From Odontocerum albicorne (lineage: Eukaryota; Arthropoda; Insecta; Trichoptera; Odontoceridae), in assembly GCA_949825065.1 (NCBI GenBank), contig OX463842.1, forward strand, positions 29,140,672 to 29,204,671: 64,000 nucleotides of DNA. Reading direction: 5' to 3'. Below the pieces are notes generated by a model. That model worked only from the letters and a program-made list of their open reading frames with translations, was not told the origin of the DNA and did no database searches. This document shows positions 35,901-47,800 of this stretch, in pieces (positions within the stretch are counted from its first letter, which is position 1; every line of letters begins with the position of its first letter). The translations under genes and the position numbers were made by a program.

Positions 35901-38900
35901 GACATTACGAATGTGTATTATAGTTGTTATTTTATAATGTTTTTTAAGATATTGTTTATCACGTAATGGAATATTTTTTCTTACCGTGATATACTTTGAT
36001 AATTCCAGTGGGTGATGGCATGAAGAGATATTCCGTTGGACGCTCCCACTTCCCCTTCGAAGGCTGGCAACAATGGCATAACAACAAATACTCTGAATAC
36101 AGCACCCGCTCTATGGGCTCTCATGATACGGTTAAAGAGTGCCTCACCAATCTGCAAAATAATTATACACATAATAAGTCATTGTTAACCCGATGAAGAA
36201 GATTGTTGTTTTTAAAACTAGTAGCAAATATTAATGAAATGTCATGAATATAAAGTATAAAACAATTCATTTTATTAGAAATTTGATAAAAATATGTCCA
36301 AAATGAGTGCGTAGCAACATCATCATAATTATTGTTGAGATCTCAAGTCGAGATCCCGTCGCCCTTCCAACATCCGTCTAGATCTTCTCTTCTGCAGCTT
36401 GTATCTAATAAGTGAAAGAGTAACATTTATTTCGAATGCCCTGTTTTTCTTTTTTTCTTCTAAAATATCACAATAGAAACACTACAACAATGGCCTTTGA
36501 AGAAGATTCTCTGAGTCAGATCTGTGTTTTGAGTGGTTTAGGTGTCTCAAGAAAAATAAGGAAAGAAAGTTGAATGTGAAAGACATGATCATCATAAGGA
36601 AAATATATAGCTTCGAGAATTATGGGTAGAGTATGCATGAATGATAAGTGTATATTCAGACAAGGAACTAATTAATTTATGTTGATTAACACTTTCATAT
36701 ATCAGGTCTGTAAATATGAAACCGGATTTTTCTATAGAAAATACACATTTATTGTATGAAAATGGTAAAAAATATTTTATTCAAAATATTGCTCATCGCT
36801 AGCTACACATTTTCCCCATCTCTCTGGCAATTTGTGGATGCTACGCCAAAAAATCTGTTGCTCTTTTAAGGCAAACCAATCATCGAGCCATTTTCGTAAG
36901 TGAAGCGCTGTTCAGCAAGTGCGTGTCCCATCGATGCAAATAAGTAGTAATCGGATGGAGCCAAGTCTGGTGAGTAAGCCGCATGCGAATGTATTTGTCA
37001 ACTAAACGCCTCAATCGTTTCCTTGACCGGTTTTGCTGTGAGCGATGGTGCATTATCATGAAGCAAAATCACTTTGTGTTGCCTCTTTTGATATTCTGGT
37101 CGTTTTTCGTCGTCGATTCTGCAGCAGTTTTCTTCAAATGGTAACAGAAAATCAATGCTGTTCGCAAATCGTAGTTTTCAGGCACAAAAACGGATATGTT
37201 CAACACTTTGAAAACATATGTAGTTGTATTAAACTTGTATTGTTGCGAGTTAAAAGTCTTTGACAAATGTAAACACAAGAAAAAGGCGCCAATGACGCGG
37301 TTTGACAGTCACTACATTGACAACTAGAGCCATCCATGAGCAAATTCCGGTTTCATATTTACAGACCTGGTATATTAATTTATTGTTTCTTTTTTTATTA
37401 TACTTGAAACAATTTTGAAAATTGATTAATCGTTCAATTTTAATAAAAGTTTTTTTTCTTTTTTTATTTTAATATTTCCAGATTTTAAAATGAGTAAAAC
37501 TTTTGTGTATGTGCTTTTTGAGTTTTATCCTTTCATTTTATTAAATTATTTATTTATATTCTGTTTTTAATTAAGGTTTTCATTCACATTATTATGTTTT
37601 TTGATACTTATTATTCAGTGGTTGAATTGCGCGAGCGTGTTTTATTTTTATTTTTTCTAAACATATGTGACCCTGGGTTTCCTGAGCCCTGGCCTGTTGT
37701 GGGCTTGTATGTAGGTTCTTCTTTTTGATTATAGTTTTGTGTTGGTCATTTTAATGTTTTGATGTTTATACTTTCTGTGACACTAGCATTTTTGTATTTA
37801 TGAATTTGAATATTGTTAACTATTTTAATGGTTGAAAGCGACCATAGATTGTTCAAATAAATAAATAAATTTGTGTGATTTTAAGTTTCGTAGTCTCTGA
37901 GCTATGACACAAAAGTAAGCCTCTCAAGATAATTAGTTGATAATTATTATTTAAACATTATGATGAAACTTGAACTGACCTGATTTCGTACAAAGATATT
38001 CCTCATGGACAGTGTTATAAAGAACTGATTCTCAATATAGATGTAATGTTGTGACCTGGTGATGCTCTCAATGTAAGCTTCATGGATACTCTGTTCACAC
38101 GCATCTGCATCCAAAAACCCACCTGACCAACAAGTGAGGCTTCTCAATATCTGTAATAAATTAAAGATGAATCATATTGGTAGTTTAGATGCACGACATC
38201 AGACCTATTGATAAATCACACAAATAATAAAGATGAAGATTTAATTAATTTTTGGCACCCTGATCCAATTGTTAGATACTAGCTATCAATATCAAAACAT
38301 ACATTTACTGGAAGATTCATTTATGAGCATTTTAATTTAGGCCTTATTTCATTTGAATTTATTATTAAACATTATTGAAAATAAGTTTTTAGGAATCATT
38401 GCTCACTTTGTATTATAATTTCAAGTAGATAAGTAACTTTACCTATAAGGTCAATTGCACAGCACATCCTCAGAATAATGAACATATGATTCCTGAGGAT
38501 GAGCTATGCTATCGGCCTCAAATGCTAAATTATCTACTCAAAATTATAATACACTGTGAGTAATAAATAATTCTTAAAATCTCTCATGAATTTATTGTCT
38601 AAAATAAACTCTTGCAGTGCTCTTGGAATTTATTCCAGTTTTTTTTTTAATACTAAATATCATAAGTTTGATCTAAGGAAAAGGATGTTCTGTGGTTAAC
38701 AATACAAAATAAAAAATGTAAGTCAATTTTCTTGGATACTGGTACCTCAAGTTGACAAAATTGTGGTTAATGGAATTCCAAGTCACGAAATGTTCCTTTC
38801 GTAAAACCACAACTTAATGTATAATTCTTAGAAATTCCTTCCAAATAATAAAGGAAAAATATATATTATATGCAAACTACGAGGGTGGATCAAATATAAA

Positions 38901-41900
38901 CGAGACTTTTTTATACTAATTTTTTTATTTGCAGAAAGAAAAAGAGCAAGTACACATCATTTTTCTACATAATCTCCTGTTAGAAATGTATTTTTCCCAG
39001 TGGATTGGTAATTTTTTTATCCCGTCATTGTAAAAAGCAGTTAATTGCGCACAAACCCCTCTAGACTTCATCGTCATCGTTGAATCGTTGGCCTCCGAGA
39101 GCTTCTTACACTGCCCCAAAGAGATGAAAGTCGCAGGGCGATAGATCAGGGCTATAGAGAGGGTGTGTCAGTCGTGTTCAACTCATTTCCTCCAATTGTT
39201 CGCATGTTACAGCTGCAGTATAGGGCCTCGCGTTGTTATGGAGAAGAATCACTTCTCGTATCGGTTGGTCACGTCTTTTGCGTCGATAAGTAAGTTTAAC
39301 TTCCCTCAAAAGCTCGCAGTAGTACGCCGCATTAACACTTCCCTTACTGTGCTAAAAAAATACGCCAGTTACGGTGATGGACACTGAGGGTACACTAAAA
39401 ATGTATGTTTTAAATTAAAATTATGCAAAATCTATTAGTTTTTTTTTTAATTAGCTATAAACATAATTTTATTGTGTAATAAAATGTCGAATAATATAAA
39501 ATAAGTGTAAGAAATGATAAAATAATAGTTGAAACAGAGAAGTGAAATTTCTATAGGAATATAATTTTCCCACTGCGTCGTTCGGTCTGCGCAACGTTCA
39601 GAATGCGCATGACTGAAAAGAGGTCTCCAACCTTTTAACACTTCCCTTACTGTGCTAAAAAATTAACGGCGTTAGACACTGAGGGTACACTAAACATGTA
39701 TGTTTCAAATTAAAATTATGCAAAATCTGCTAGGTTATTTTTTGTTATTAGCTATAAACATCATTTTATTATGTAATAAAATGTCGAATAATATAAAATA
39801 AAGGTAAGAAATGATAAAATAAGAGCTAAAACAGAAAGGCATTTCTATAAGAATATTATTTTTACGCTGCGTCGTTCGGTCTGCGCAACATTCAGAATGC
39901 GCATGCGTGATAAGAGATTTCCAGTCTTTTAATTTTTTTTCATAAAATTATACAATAAAATGTAGCGTGTATTTTTTTGGCAATAAAACCATAATTCGAA
40001 TAAAGACAGTAAATAACATATAAACAAAATATAAAATGAATATATAAATTCAAAAATAATAATATAAAAACAAACAGGAAATTCAAATCAATAAAATATG
40101 CCATTTGGAAAATATAAACACTTTGAAAAGAGGTCAAAATTTGAAAATAGGACAAACATATCATAAAATCAAAATTTAATCCTGTGGAGAAAGTCTATCG
40201 CAATTGGGGCACGAAATAACTTTTGTTTCTATTCTATGTACTAAACACACAGGTGTTTGACAAATATTGCAGAATAACCTGGTTCTTTTTCTCGATTTTT
40301 TTGAACAAAACATACAATTTCTTCTTTTGAAGACCTCACAGGGTGCCAACAAGGTATTATATACCGATGTTTCGGGTATTGACTCGCCACAATATGTTAA
40401 AACAGTATTGAAAGCATCATGTTGTTGCTTGTGATATTTGATGTCGCTATTTTTCCTTTTTAGGATATTAGGCTTTGCCAATTCTATACTTAACTCTCTT
40501 AAGAAATATTTTCGGCGGCATTTATTATTTTGTTTCCACTCTGGATATTTCTCTATCCATAAGAGGTATGCATTCAATGCAGCCATATCTATAATTTCCA
40601 TAAAAAGGCGGAAAGGCCATCTTCTCGTTGACCTTGAGCAAGAGTACTCTCTAGTCATTTGGTCTCCCTTATCCACTCCAATTTTCGTATTATTATAATG
40701 ATTTATAATTAGTGGTTTTTGTTTTTCTGAATTGTCGATTTCTGCATCATTGAATTGAGTGGATAATAATAATACTGCTTTATTTTTTTGTGGTACATAC
40801 GAAACAAGTATTTTATTTTCAGCAAAACCAAACATACTGCTATAAATTGGTTTCTCTCTAGACCAGTGATTCTTAACGGGGGCGCCAGCGCCCCCTTGTG
40901 GGCGTTTTAGAGGTCTGGGGGGGCGTTTATAAATTTTTAGAATTTAGGGGGCGCTGCAGGAGTTCCAGTGGGCGTTATGTCGAAATACAAAAATAAGGTA
41001 TGCTCAATTGGTGCGTGCACTGCACACATCATCACTGTAAATCATCGCGTACGCAATCGCGAATAAAATATTGCGATCGGGGTACCATGTTGCGTTTGAC
41101 AGTTAGCGCTATGTCACATGAAAGAGAGATACAAAATGCGCGCTCATGCGCATGCTTATGCGCATGCGCATGCGTATCTTATTTTTTCTATGTATGGCGT
41201 TGTGTCATGTAAAGCGATTTTGCTGCATATTACAAATTAGTCATTTCTGTCAGTCCGTTGCGGCGAAATCGTTAATTTCTGTTGGTGTATGTGAGTTCTT
41301 CTGTATTAACATTATTTCTTCATAGATTAGCCCTTTTTTCAAGATGTCAGTCAAGCAGAAAAAGTGTCGACAATATTTAGTTGACTATTTAAAATTTGGT
41401 TTTGTTTCATCTCCTACAAATCAACAATTGCCAATGTGTTTACTCTGTCAACATGTGTTTTCTAACGAGGCCATGAAGCCATCTCGGTTAAAGGAACATT
41501 TTGTAAAGAAACATCCCGACAATAATAATAAAGACATATCGTATTTTCAACAACTTAAGAAAACATTTGATAGTCGCAATACTCTCAGTAATGTTTTTAA
41601 GAAGATTTCAAGTCGGAATGATAAAGGACTAATGGTGTCTTATGAAATAGCACAAATTATTGCAAAATGTGGTGCACCACATATATATGGAGAAAAATTA
41701 ATACTACCAGCTATACGTGTATTCATTAATAATATGATCGGGAAAAACCAGCAAGGGATTCTTTCTTCAGTCCCATTGAGCAATGATACAATTTCAAAAA
41801 GAATTGATGAGATGGCAAGTGATATCGAAATTCAACTATGTGATGAACTACAGTCCAACGAATTTTCATTACAATTGGATGAGAGTACTCTGCATAATAA

Positions 41901-44806
41901 TGAATCTCTACTACTTGCTTATGTACGATTTGTGAAGAATGAAAAAATTATTGAAGAAATGTTATTTGCAAAATTACTTACTACTAACTCGACTGGTGCA
42001 TCAATATTTGAAACCCTTGAAAACTTTTTCGCCGAAAAATGTATTCCCTTCACTAATGTGATTGCTTGTGCTACTGATGGAGCACCAGCGATGGTTGGTC
42101 GGCATCGTGGTTTTGTATCAAGATTGAAAAATGTGGCACCAAATGTTCTAACAATTCACTGCATCATTCACCGTCAACATTTAGTCGCAAAACATCTTAG
42201 CGGACGTCTTCACAAATCGATGAGTATTGTTATAAAAGTTATCAATAAAATAAAGTTCTCTCCCTTGAATGATAGATTATTCCGTCAACTGTGTAAAGAA
42301 AATGATGAAGAATTCGAAAGACTTATCTTACATACAGAAGTAAGATGGCTATCGAAAGGAAATTGTTTAAAAAGATTTTATGCACTGTTTGATACAATTG
42401 TGGAGTTTTTGGATGTAAACAATGAAAACATATGCATTGAATTAAAATTACTACGAAATGATGTGGCCTATCTTTCGGATATATTCGAAAAAATGAATGA
42501 AAATCTCCTGAAACTTCAAGGAAACAATATCAGCCTTATTAAAGCCAAAGGAGTTGTACTAAGCTTTATCAATAAACTTAAATTATATAAAAATAATCTT
42601 AGTCGGCGAGAATTCCATCAGTTTCCTTCTTTACAACAATTAAAAGAAGATATGCTCGAAGATTCTGATTTGGAAACATACTGTTGCCACATTGACGCCC
42701 TTATCGAAGATATGATAATACGATTCAAAGACTTGCAGGAACTTGTAATACCAGCTTGGTTAATTAATCCATTTTTATCAGACATAGAAAGTGTCAGTCA
42801 AAATTTAAAAGAGCAGTTTATTGAGCTACAAAATGATTGTGAGGCTAAAATAATATTCAATCAATGTGATTATGATGCTTTTTGGGTTCGTTTTCGCCAT
42901 CAATACCCTCTTCTGTGGAAAGAAGTAAAATTACCCATCATAGCATTTCCTTCGTCGTATTTAGTGGAAAAGGGTTTTAGTGCAGTAATGCATATATTAA
43001 AAAAATCACGAAATCGATTACAAATAAGCCAAAGAGGAGATTTGAGATTGTATTTAAGTAAATTTGAACCTAATATTACGAAATTGGCGCAATCACATGA
43101 GGCTCAAGGATCTCATTAAATTTATTTTTTATTAAAAATTTCATATTTCGTATTGAATCGTGTACTTTTTTTTATTGAAATAATATTATAATGTTGTGTC
43201 TAATGTTAATATGACAAAAAAGTCAATAAACATAATGTTTATAAAAATAATCACGTGTTTTATTTTTATTTCTCCAATTTTTTTATTTATAGTAGGAAAT
43301 AGATTGCATAAAATACATACGTGGAGAAAAGTGTAAATTTTGAATTTCGCATTGGGGGGGGGGGGGGGGGGGGGGGGGGCGCTGGATAATTTTACCGTGG
43401 TAAAGGGGGCGATTCTTTCAACACGGTTAAGAAACACTGCTCTAGACGGTAAAAATTCAAGTGGGATTTCTCTTTTATTTTTTCGAAGCGTGCCAGTTAG
43501 AGTTAAACCTTGTAATAAAAGATCATCGGCTAATTTGATGGAGGTAAAAAAATTATCTGTGGTTATCCCCCTGTTAGTGTCATACTGTGATTGAACCATT
43601 TCCATAACTACTCGGTGACCTTGATTTATCTCTCTGCGATTATTTATCATACCAGAATAAACCTGTAAATTTGTTATGTATGCCGTCGCAGAGTCAGCAG
43701 CAACCCAAATTTTTATGCCATATTTACCAGGTTTAGACTTCATGTACACGCGAAATGGACAATTCCCTCGAAAGCTTGCCAAACGTTCGTCTACAGTTAT
43801 ATTTGAAGATGGAGAATAATTGCTCTTGCACGCATCCACAAACATTTTTAAAATCCACTTAATTGGTTCTAATTTATCTGAAGAAACCTGATATCTCTCT
43901 TCTCGGATTTCTTTATCATCAAAACGAATATTATTGTAAATATATATGAATCTATCTCGAGACAGAGCTGCTGTGAAAAATGGCTGGCAAAAGGGACTTT
44001 CATATGTCCACAATTCACTCAAAGATATCTTTCGTGTTCGATTTCTGCCAGACGCGAGCAATATTCCAATGAATTCATATAACTCGTCTTTTGATATTGG
44101 TTGGTTCTTTTCTGAATGAATTCGATTTAAATGACGATTTGTTTCTTAAACATCACTTTTACCACCTCTTCATTTACAAACAGACAACACATATCTTTTA
44201 TGGAATGTACATTTATACTTGAATTTCTCAGTCCAGAATCTTCGATGAGAATATTTGATACCCGACCGATGCCTCGAAGATTGAGGTGGTACTCGTAATG
44301 AACTCCATTCGAATCCATGTTTTGATGTAAATAATATTTCTTCGTCTTCTTCACTCGTCTCCAAATCAGAATATACTTCATCCTGTACCTCGACAAAATC
44401 TTCTGATTCTGATATATTGCCTGTCGCCTTAAATTCCAAATCGCTATCATCGCCGTCGATATTTCCCGCCATCTCAATTATTATATTTTTGAAAATGAAA
44501 TCTATATAAATAAAAATGTAAATGTTCGTTAATTATTGGTAGCTAATCTCCGGAAGTTCTCTACCGATCGCTTTGAAATTTTGAGTAAAGTTAATTTTCG
44601 TCAACGGAAATGTTTTTTGATTTTTATTTATATATATATATCAGTGTATATAATAAAAATTTTAATTCAGAAATGAATATTTTCGCGAACCTGTGTTTTG
44701 ACATGGAATTAATGGAATTAATCTGTCAAATTTCATCTGTCAAATTTCATTTTCGGCGTTTCGGAATTTACGATGATTTAATGTAAAATTAATTTATTAA
44801 TCTTTA

Positions 44807-44868
<62 letters not shown>

Positions 44869-47800
44869 ATAAATAAAAATGTAAATGTTCGTTAATTATT
44901 GGTAGCTAATCTCCGGAAGTTCTCTACCGATCGCTTTGAAATTTTGAGTAAAGTTAATATTCGTCAACGGAAATGTTTTTTGATTTTTATTTATATATAT
45001 ATATCAGTGTATATAATAAAATTTTTAATTCAGAAATGAATATTTTCGCGAACCTGTGTTTTGACATGGAATTAATGGAATTAATCTGTCAAATTTCATC
45101 TGTCAAATTTCATTTTCGGCGTTTCGGAATTTACGATGATTTAATGTAAAATTAATAATAAATAAATTATTTAATAATTTTATGTTTAATAAAAATTGAA
45201 TCATTAATTTTATAAATAATAGAATTTTTTTATGTATTACGTATCTTTATAAGTCGAGACAAGAAACAATTGCGATCTGTTTTACCGACGGTGATCTCAC
45301 TGAGCAATTAAATTACGAAAGTTCTCACTGAGATCGCCATTTTCGGGAAGTATTGACTTGTGATCATATTTACGTTTAATTTATATAAAATTTTAGTTAT
45401 ATAGATAAGATAATAGATAATTGACTTCAATAAAGTGGTAAGTTATTGATATTATATTTAAATTAAAAAATATGAAGTAAAATCGTTCATTTAAAAAAAA
45501 TACTAATTACGAACATTTAATTAAAACGTCACTAAATATTATTTGGCAGAATTTGATTGTATCTCTGTTTATATTTCAAAATCTATCAAATCGTATGTAG
45601 TAATGGAGATTTGTAACAGTCAGTATTGTTAGTTTTTAAATAACTTGCTATTTATTAGAATCGATAAAATTTTAGCGATGTATTTTTACGACGTAAAAAG
45701 GAAAAGATGTACTTTTATGACGTAAAAAGGAAAAGATATTATACTCAAACTGGAAACATTATTCCTGTGTTATACATACATAATATATATTGATCTTAAA
45801 TACAGATATAATTATTAAATAATTTTAAAACAATGACTTCATGTTAATTTAAGATAAAGTTGTATTATTTGTCAATAATTTTAAGTACTTGTATAACCTG
45901 TCACATGTTCATTTGTATATAAAGACACTTTTATGTCATTAATTAAACAAATAAATTATTTGGTGGTACATTAGAAAGAAGTACCCGTAGAAATATCGCA
46001 AAAAAAATGAAAATTAAAACAAACTTTTACGCTGCTCAGTTCCTTTTTTAATGTTTCACAATTTTATATGTTTTAACTTTCTTTTTTCTTACTGAACGTT
46101 GTTACATAAATAAATAATAGGTTTATTGATAGCAGCATAGTATGTCCAGATTATATTTAAATAACACTTTTCGAAACACATAAATTGCAGATAATACATT
46201 ATATACAGAAGCTATCAAAAGGTCTGGGCTCATCTAATAGCATCCCTTCGGCCAAGATACACCCCACCAATATAGGGCGAACCCAGCCACGGGACAACAG
46301 ATGTTTTGCAGCCCACGGCCTAGATGCACTGTGAATAAATACTAATTACGAACATTTTATTAAAACGTCACCAAATATTATTTGACAATTTAATTGTATC
46401 TTTGTTTATATTTCAAAATCTATCAAATCGTATGTAGTAATGGAGATTTGTAACAATGTCAATATTGTTAGTTTTTTGTAATGTATTTACCTAAATAACT
46501 TGCTATTTATTAGAATCGATCCCCTTATATTAAAGTCGATAAAATAATTAAAATTACTGAACGTCGTTAGATCGTTGTATTGGGGCAAATTTGTCAACTG
46601 TCTTAGGACTCATTTGCGAGATGCAGTTGTAAATGACGGTAATAGAACTAAGGTTGGAAGATTATAACTTCTGCAATTTAGTGACGTTAAAAGAGGAATT
46701 GTTTGAAAAAGTATTTCCCTATATTCAAATCAATTATAAGAATCACGATTGGCTAAGTGAGCTATTGTTGGCGGCAAGAACAAAGATGTATCCGAACTTA
46801 ACAATATTATTGAGTTCGTTTTTTAATGTTTCGCAATTTTATATGTTTTTGTTATAACTATTTTTCTTCTTTTTCAGTGCAATCGATCTTTGATTTGAAT
46901 TCAAATCATATCGTGAATTGACCTCTTGGAGTGACGCGATCATTTGCAAGCACGGTGATAAACGCGACAGACTGAGAGTGCCTGAAAGACATCAAAAATA
47001 TTGTATACCCAGATTGTATACAAGACATCAAAAATATTGTATACAAGACATCAAAAATATTGTATACGCATTGTGAAATTAAACACAATTGAAACGTGTG
47101 CTTTCTCTTTTCTTTCTTTTCCATTTAACCAGACTGAGCCACAGCAACGCGTGGCTGGGTACAGCTAGTAATAAATAAAATGTACATTTATTATAAAAAG
47201 AGTAATGGTACAATATAACATACCAGATAAAAAATGATAATAGAAAAAACATACCAGATAAAAATAAAAAATAACAATCAGGATTATAAAACTGGTGACG
47301 AACCCCTGGAGCGGGGCGCTATACGAACTGTCAAAAAAGAATGAGTGTTTGACATTTCGTCAATTCGCGATTTAAAATCATTAATTTCTGTTGAATTAAC
47401 TATGAATGTTTTAATGACATCATTCAAATCATAGAGGTTTCGATGAGGAATACATAAAGTATGAAGACCCTGCAAGCAGTATATTTCGAGAAATAAAATA
47501 AAATATAAGTCATGATCACTCGCTATCCATCACCGTACGGCAAGTGTTAATGGTGTGACGATTGTGCAAAAAATCAATGTGCAAAATGCCGCGCCGGTCC
47601 CAAAAACGGTCATAAGTACCTTACCAGCTGACAGTCGAGTCTTGGCTTTCACAGGGGTTGCCTCATTTTTCTTTCTCCACTCCATGCTGGCTTGTTTCGA
47701 CTTGGGCGTATAGTGGTGTGCCCAAATTTCATCGCAGGTAACGATGCGACTCAAAAATGCATTCCCTTCTTGTGCAAACCACGCCGAGAGCCGCTCACAG

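Larger units (their letters stand above)
40864..43439 (+). mobile_element. Complete hAT element, 2,576 bp
   Basis: Ends CAGTGATTCTTAAC and, reversed, CAGTGTTTCTTAAC. Perfect 8-bp duplication CTCTAGAC at 40856-40863 and 43440-43447. Subterminal GGGGGCG runs occur at both ends. It carries one intact transposase gene. Confidence 0.96.
40176..44472 (-). pseudogene. piggyBac transposase, split by hAT
   Basis: Cut-and-paste transposase. N-terminal part from ATG at 44472 ([14 protein letters not shown], acidic). Frame shifts occur near 44270 and 44140. The main frame then runs from about 44135 to the insertion at 43448 and resumes at 40855 after one target-site copy, to TAA at 40176. Catalytic Asp blocks remain: [46 protein letters not shown]. 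The C-terminal Cys-rich finger ([20 protein letters not shown]) is complete. Apart from the two frameshifts and the hAT it looks whole, so decay is fairly recent. Outer TTAA ends were not identified. Confidence 0.9.
44501..47168 (+). mobile_element. Helitron, 2.67 kb, next to piggyBac
   Basis: The 5' end is TCTATATAAATAAAAATG after A44500. The 3' end has a stem-loop (AGCCACAGCAACGCGTGGCT) and CTAG at 47165-47168 before T47169, as for A^T insertion. The 5' 293 bp are duplicated at 44864-45156 around a CTAT array. A direct repeat occurs at 45495-45675 and 46335-46530. A decayed helicase end lies at about 46620-46855. A small GC-rich patch (46210-46335) is unexplained. Nonautonomous. Confidence 0.82.

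Noticed and set aside
43186..43440. C-terminal extension of the piggyBac frame, including poly-Pro
   Set aside because: It is read-through into the inserted hAT. The native continuation is at 40855.
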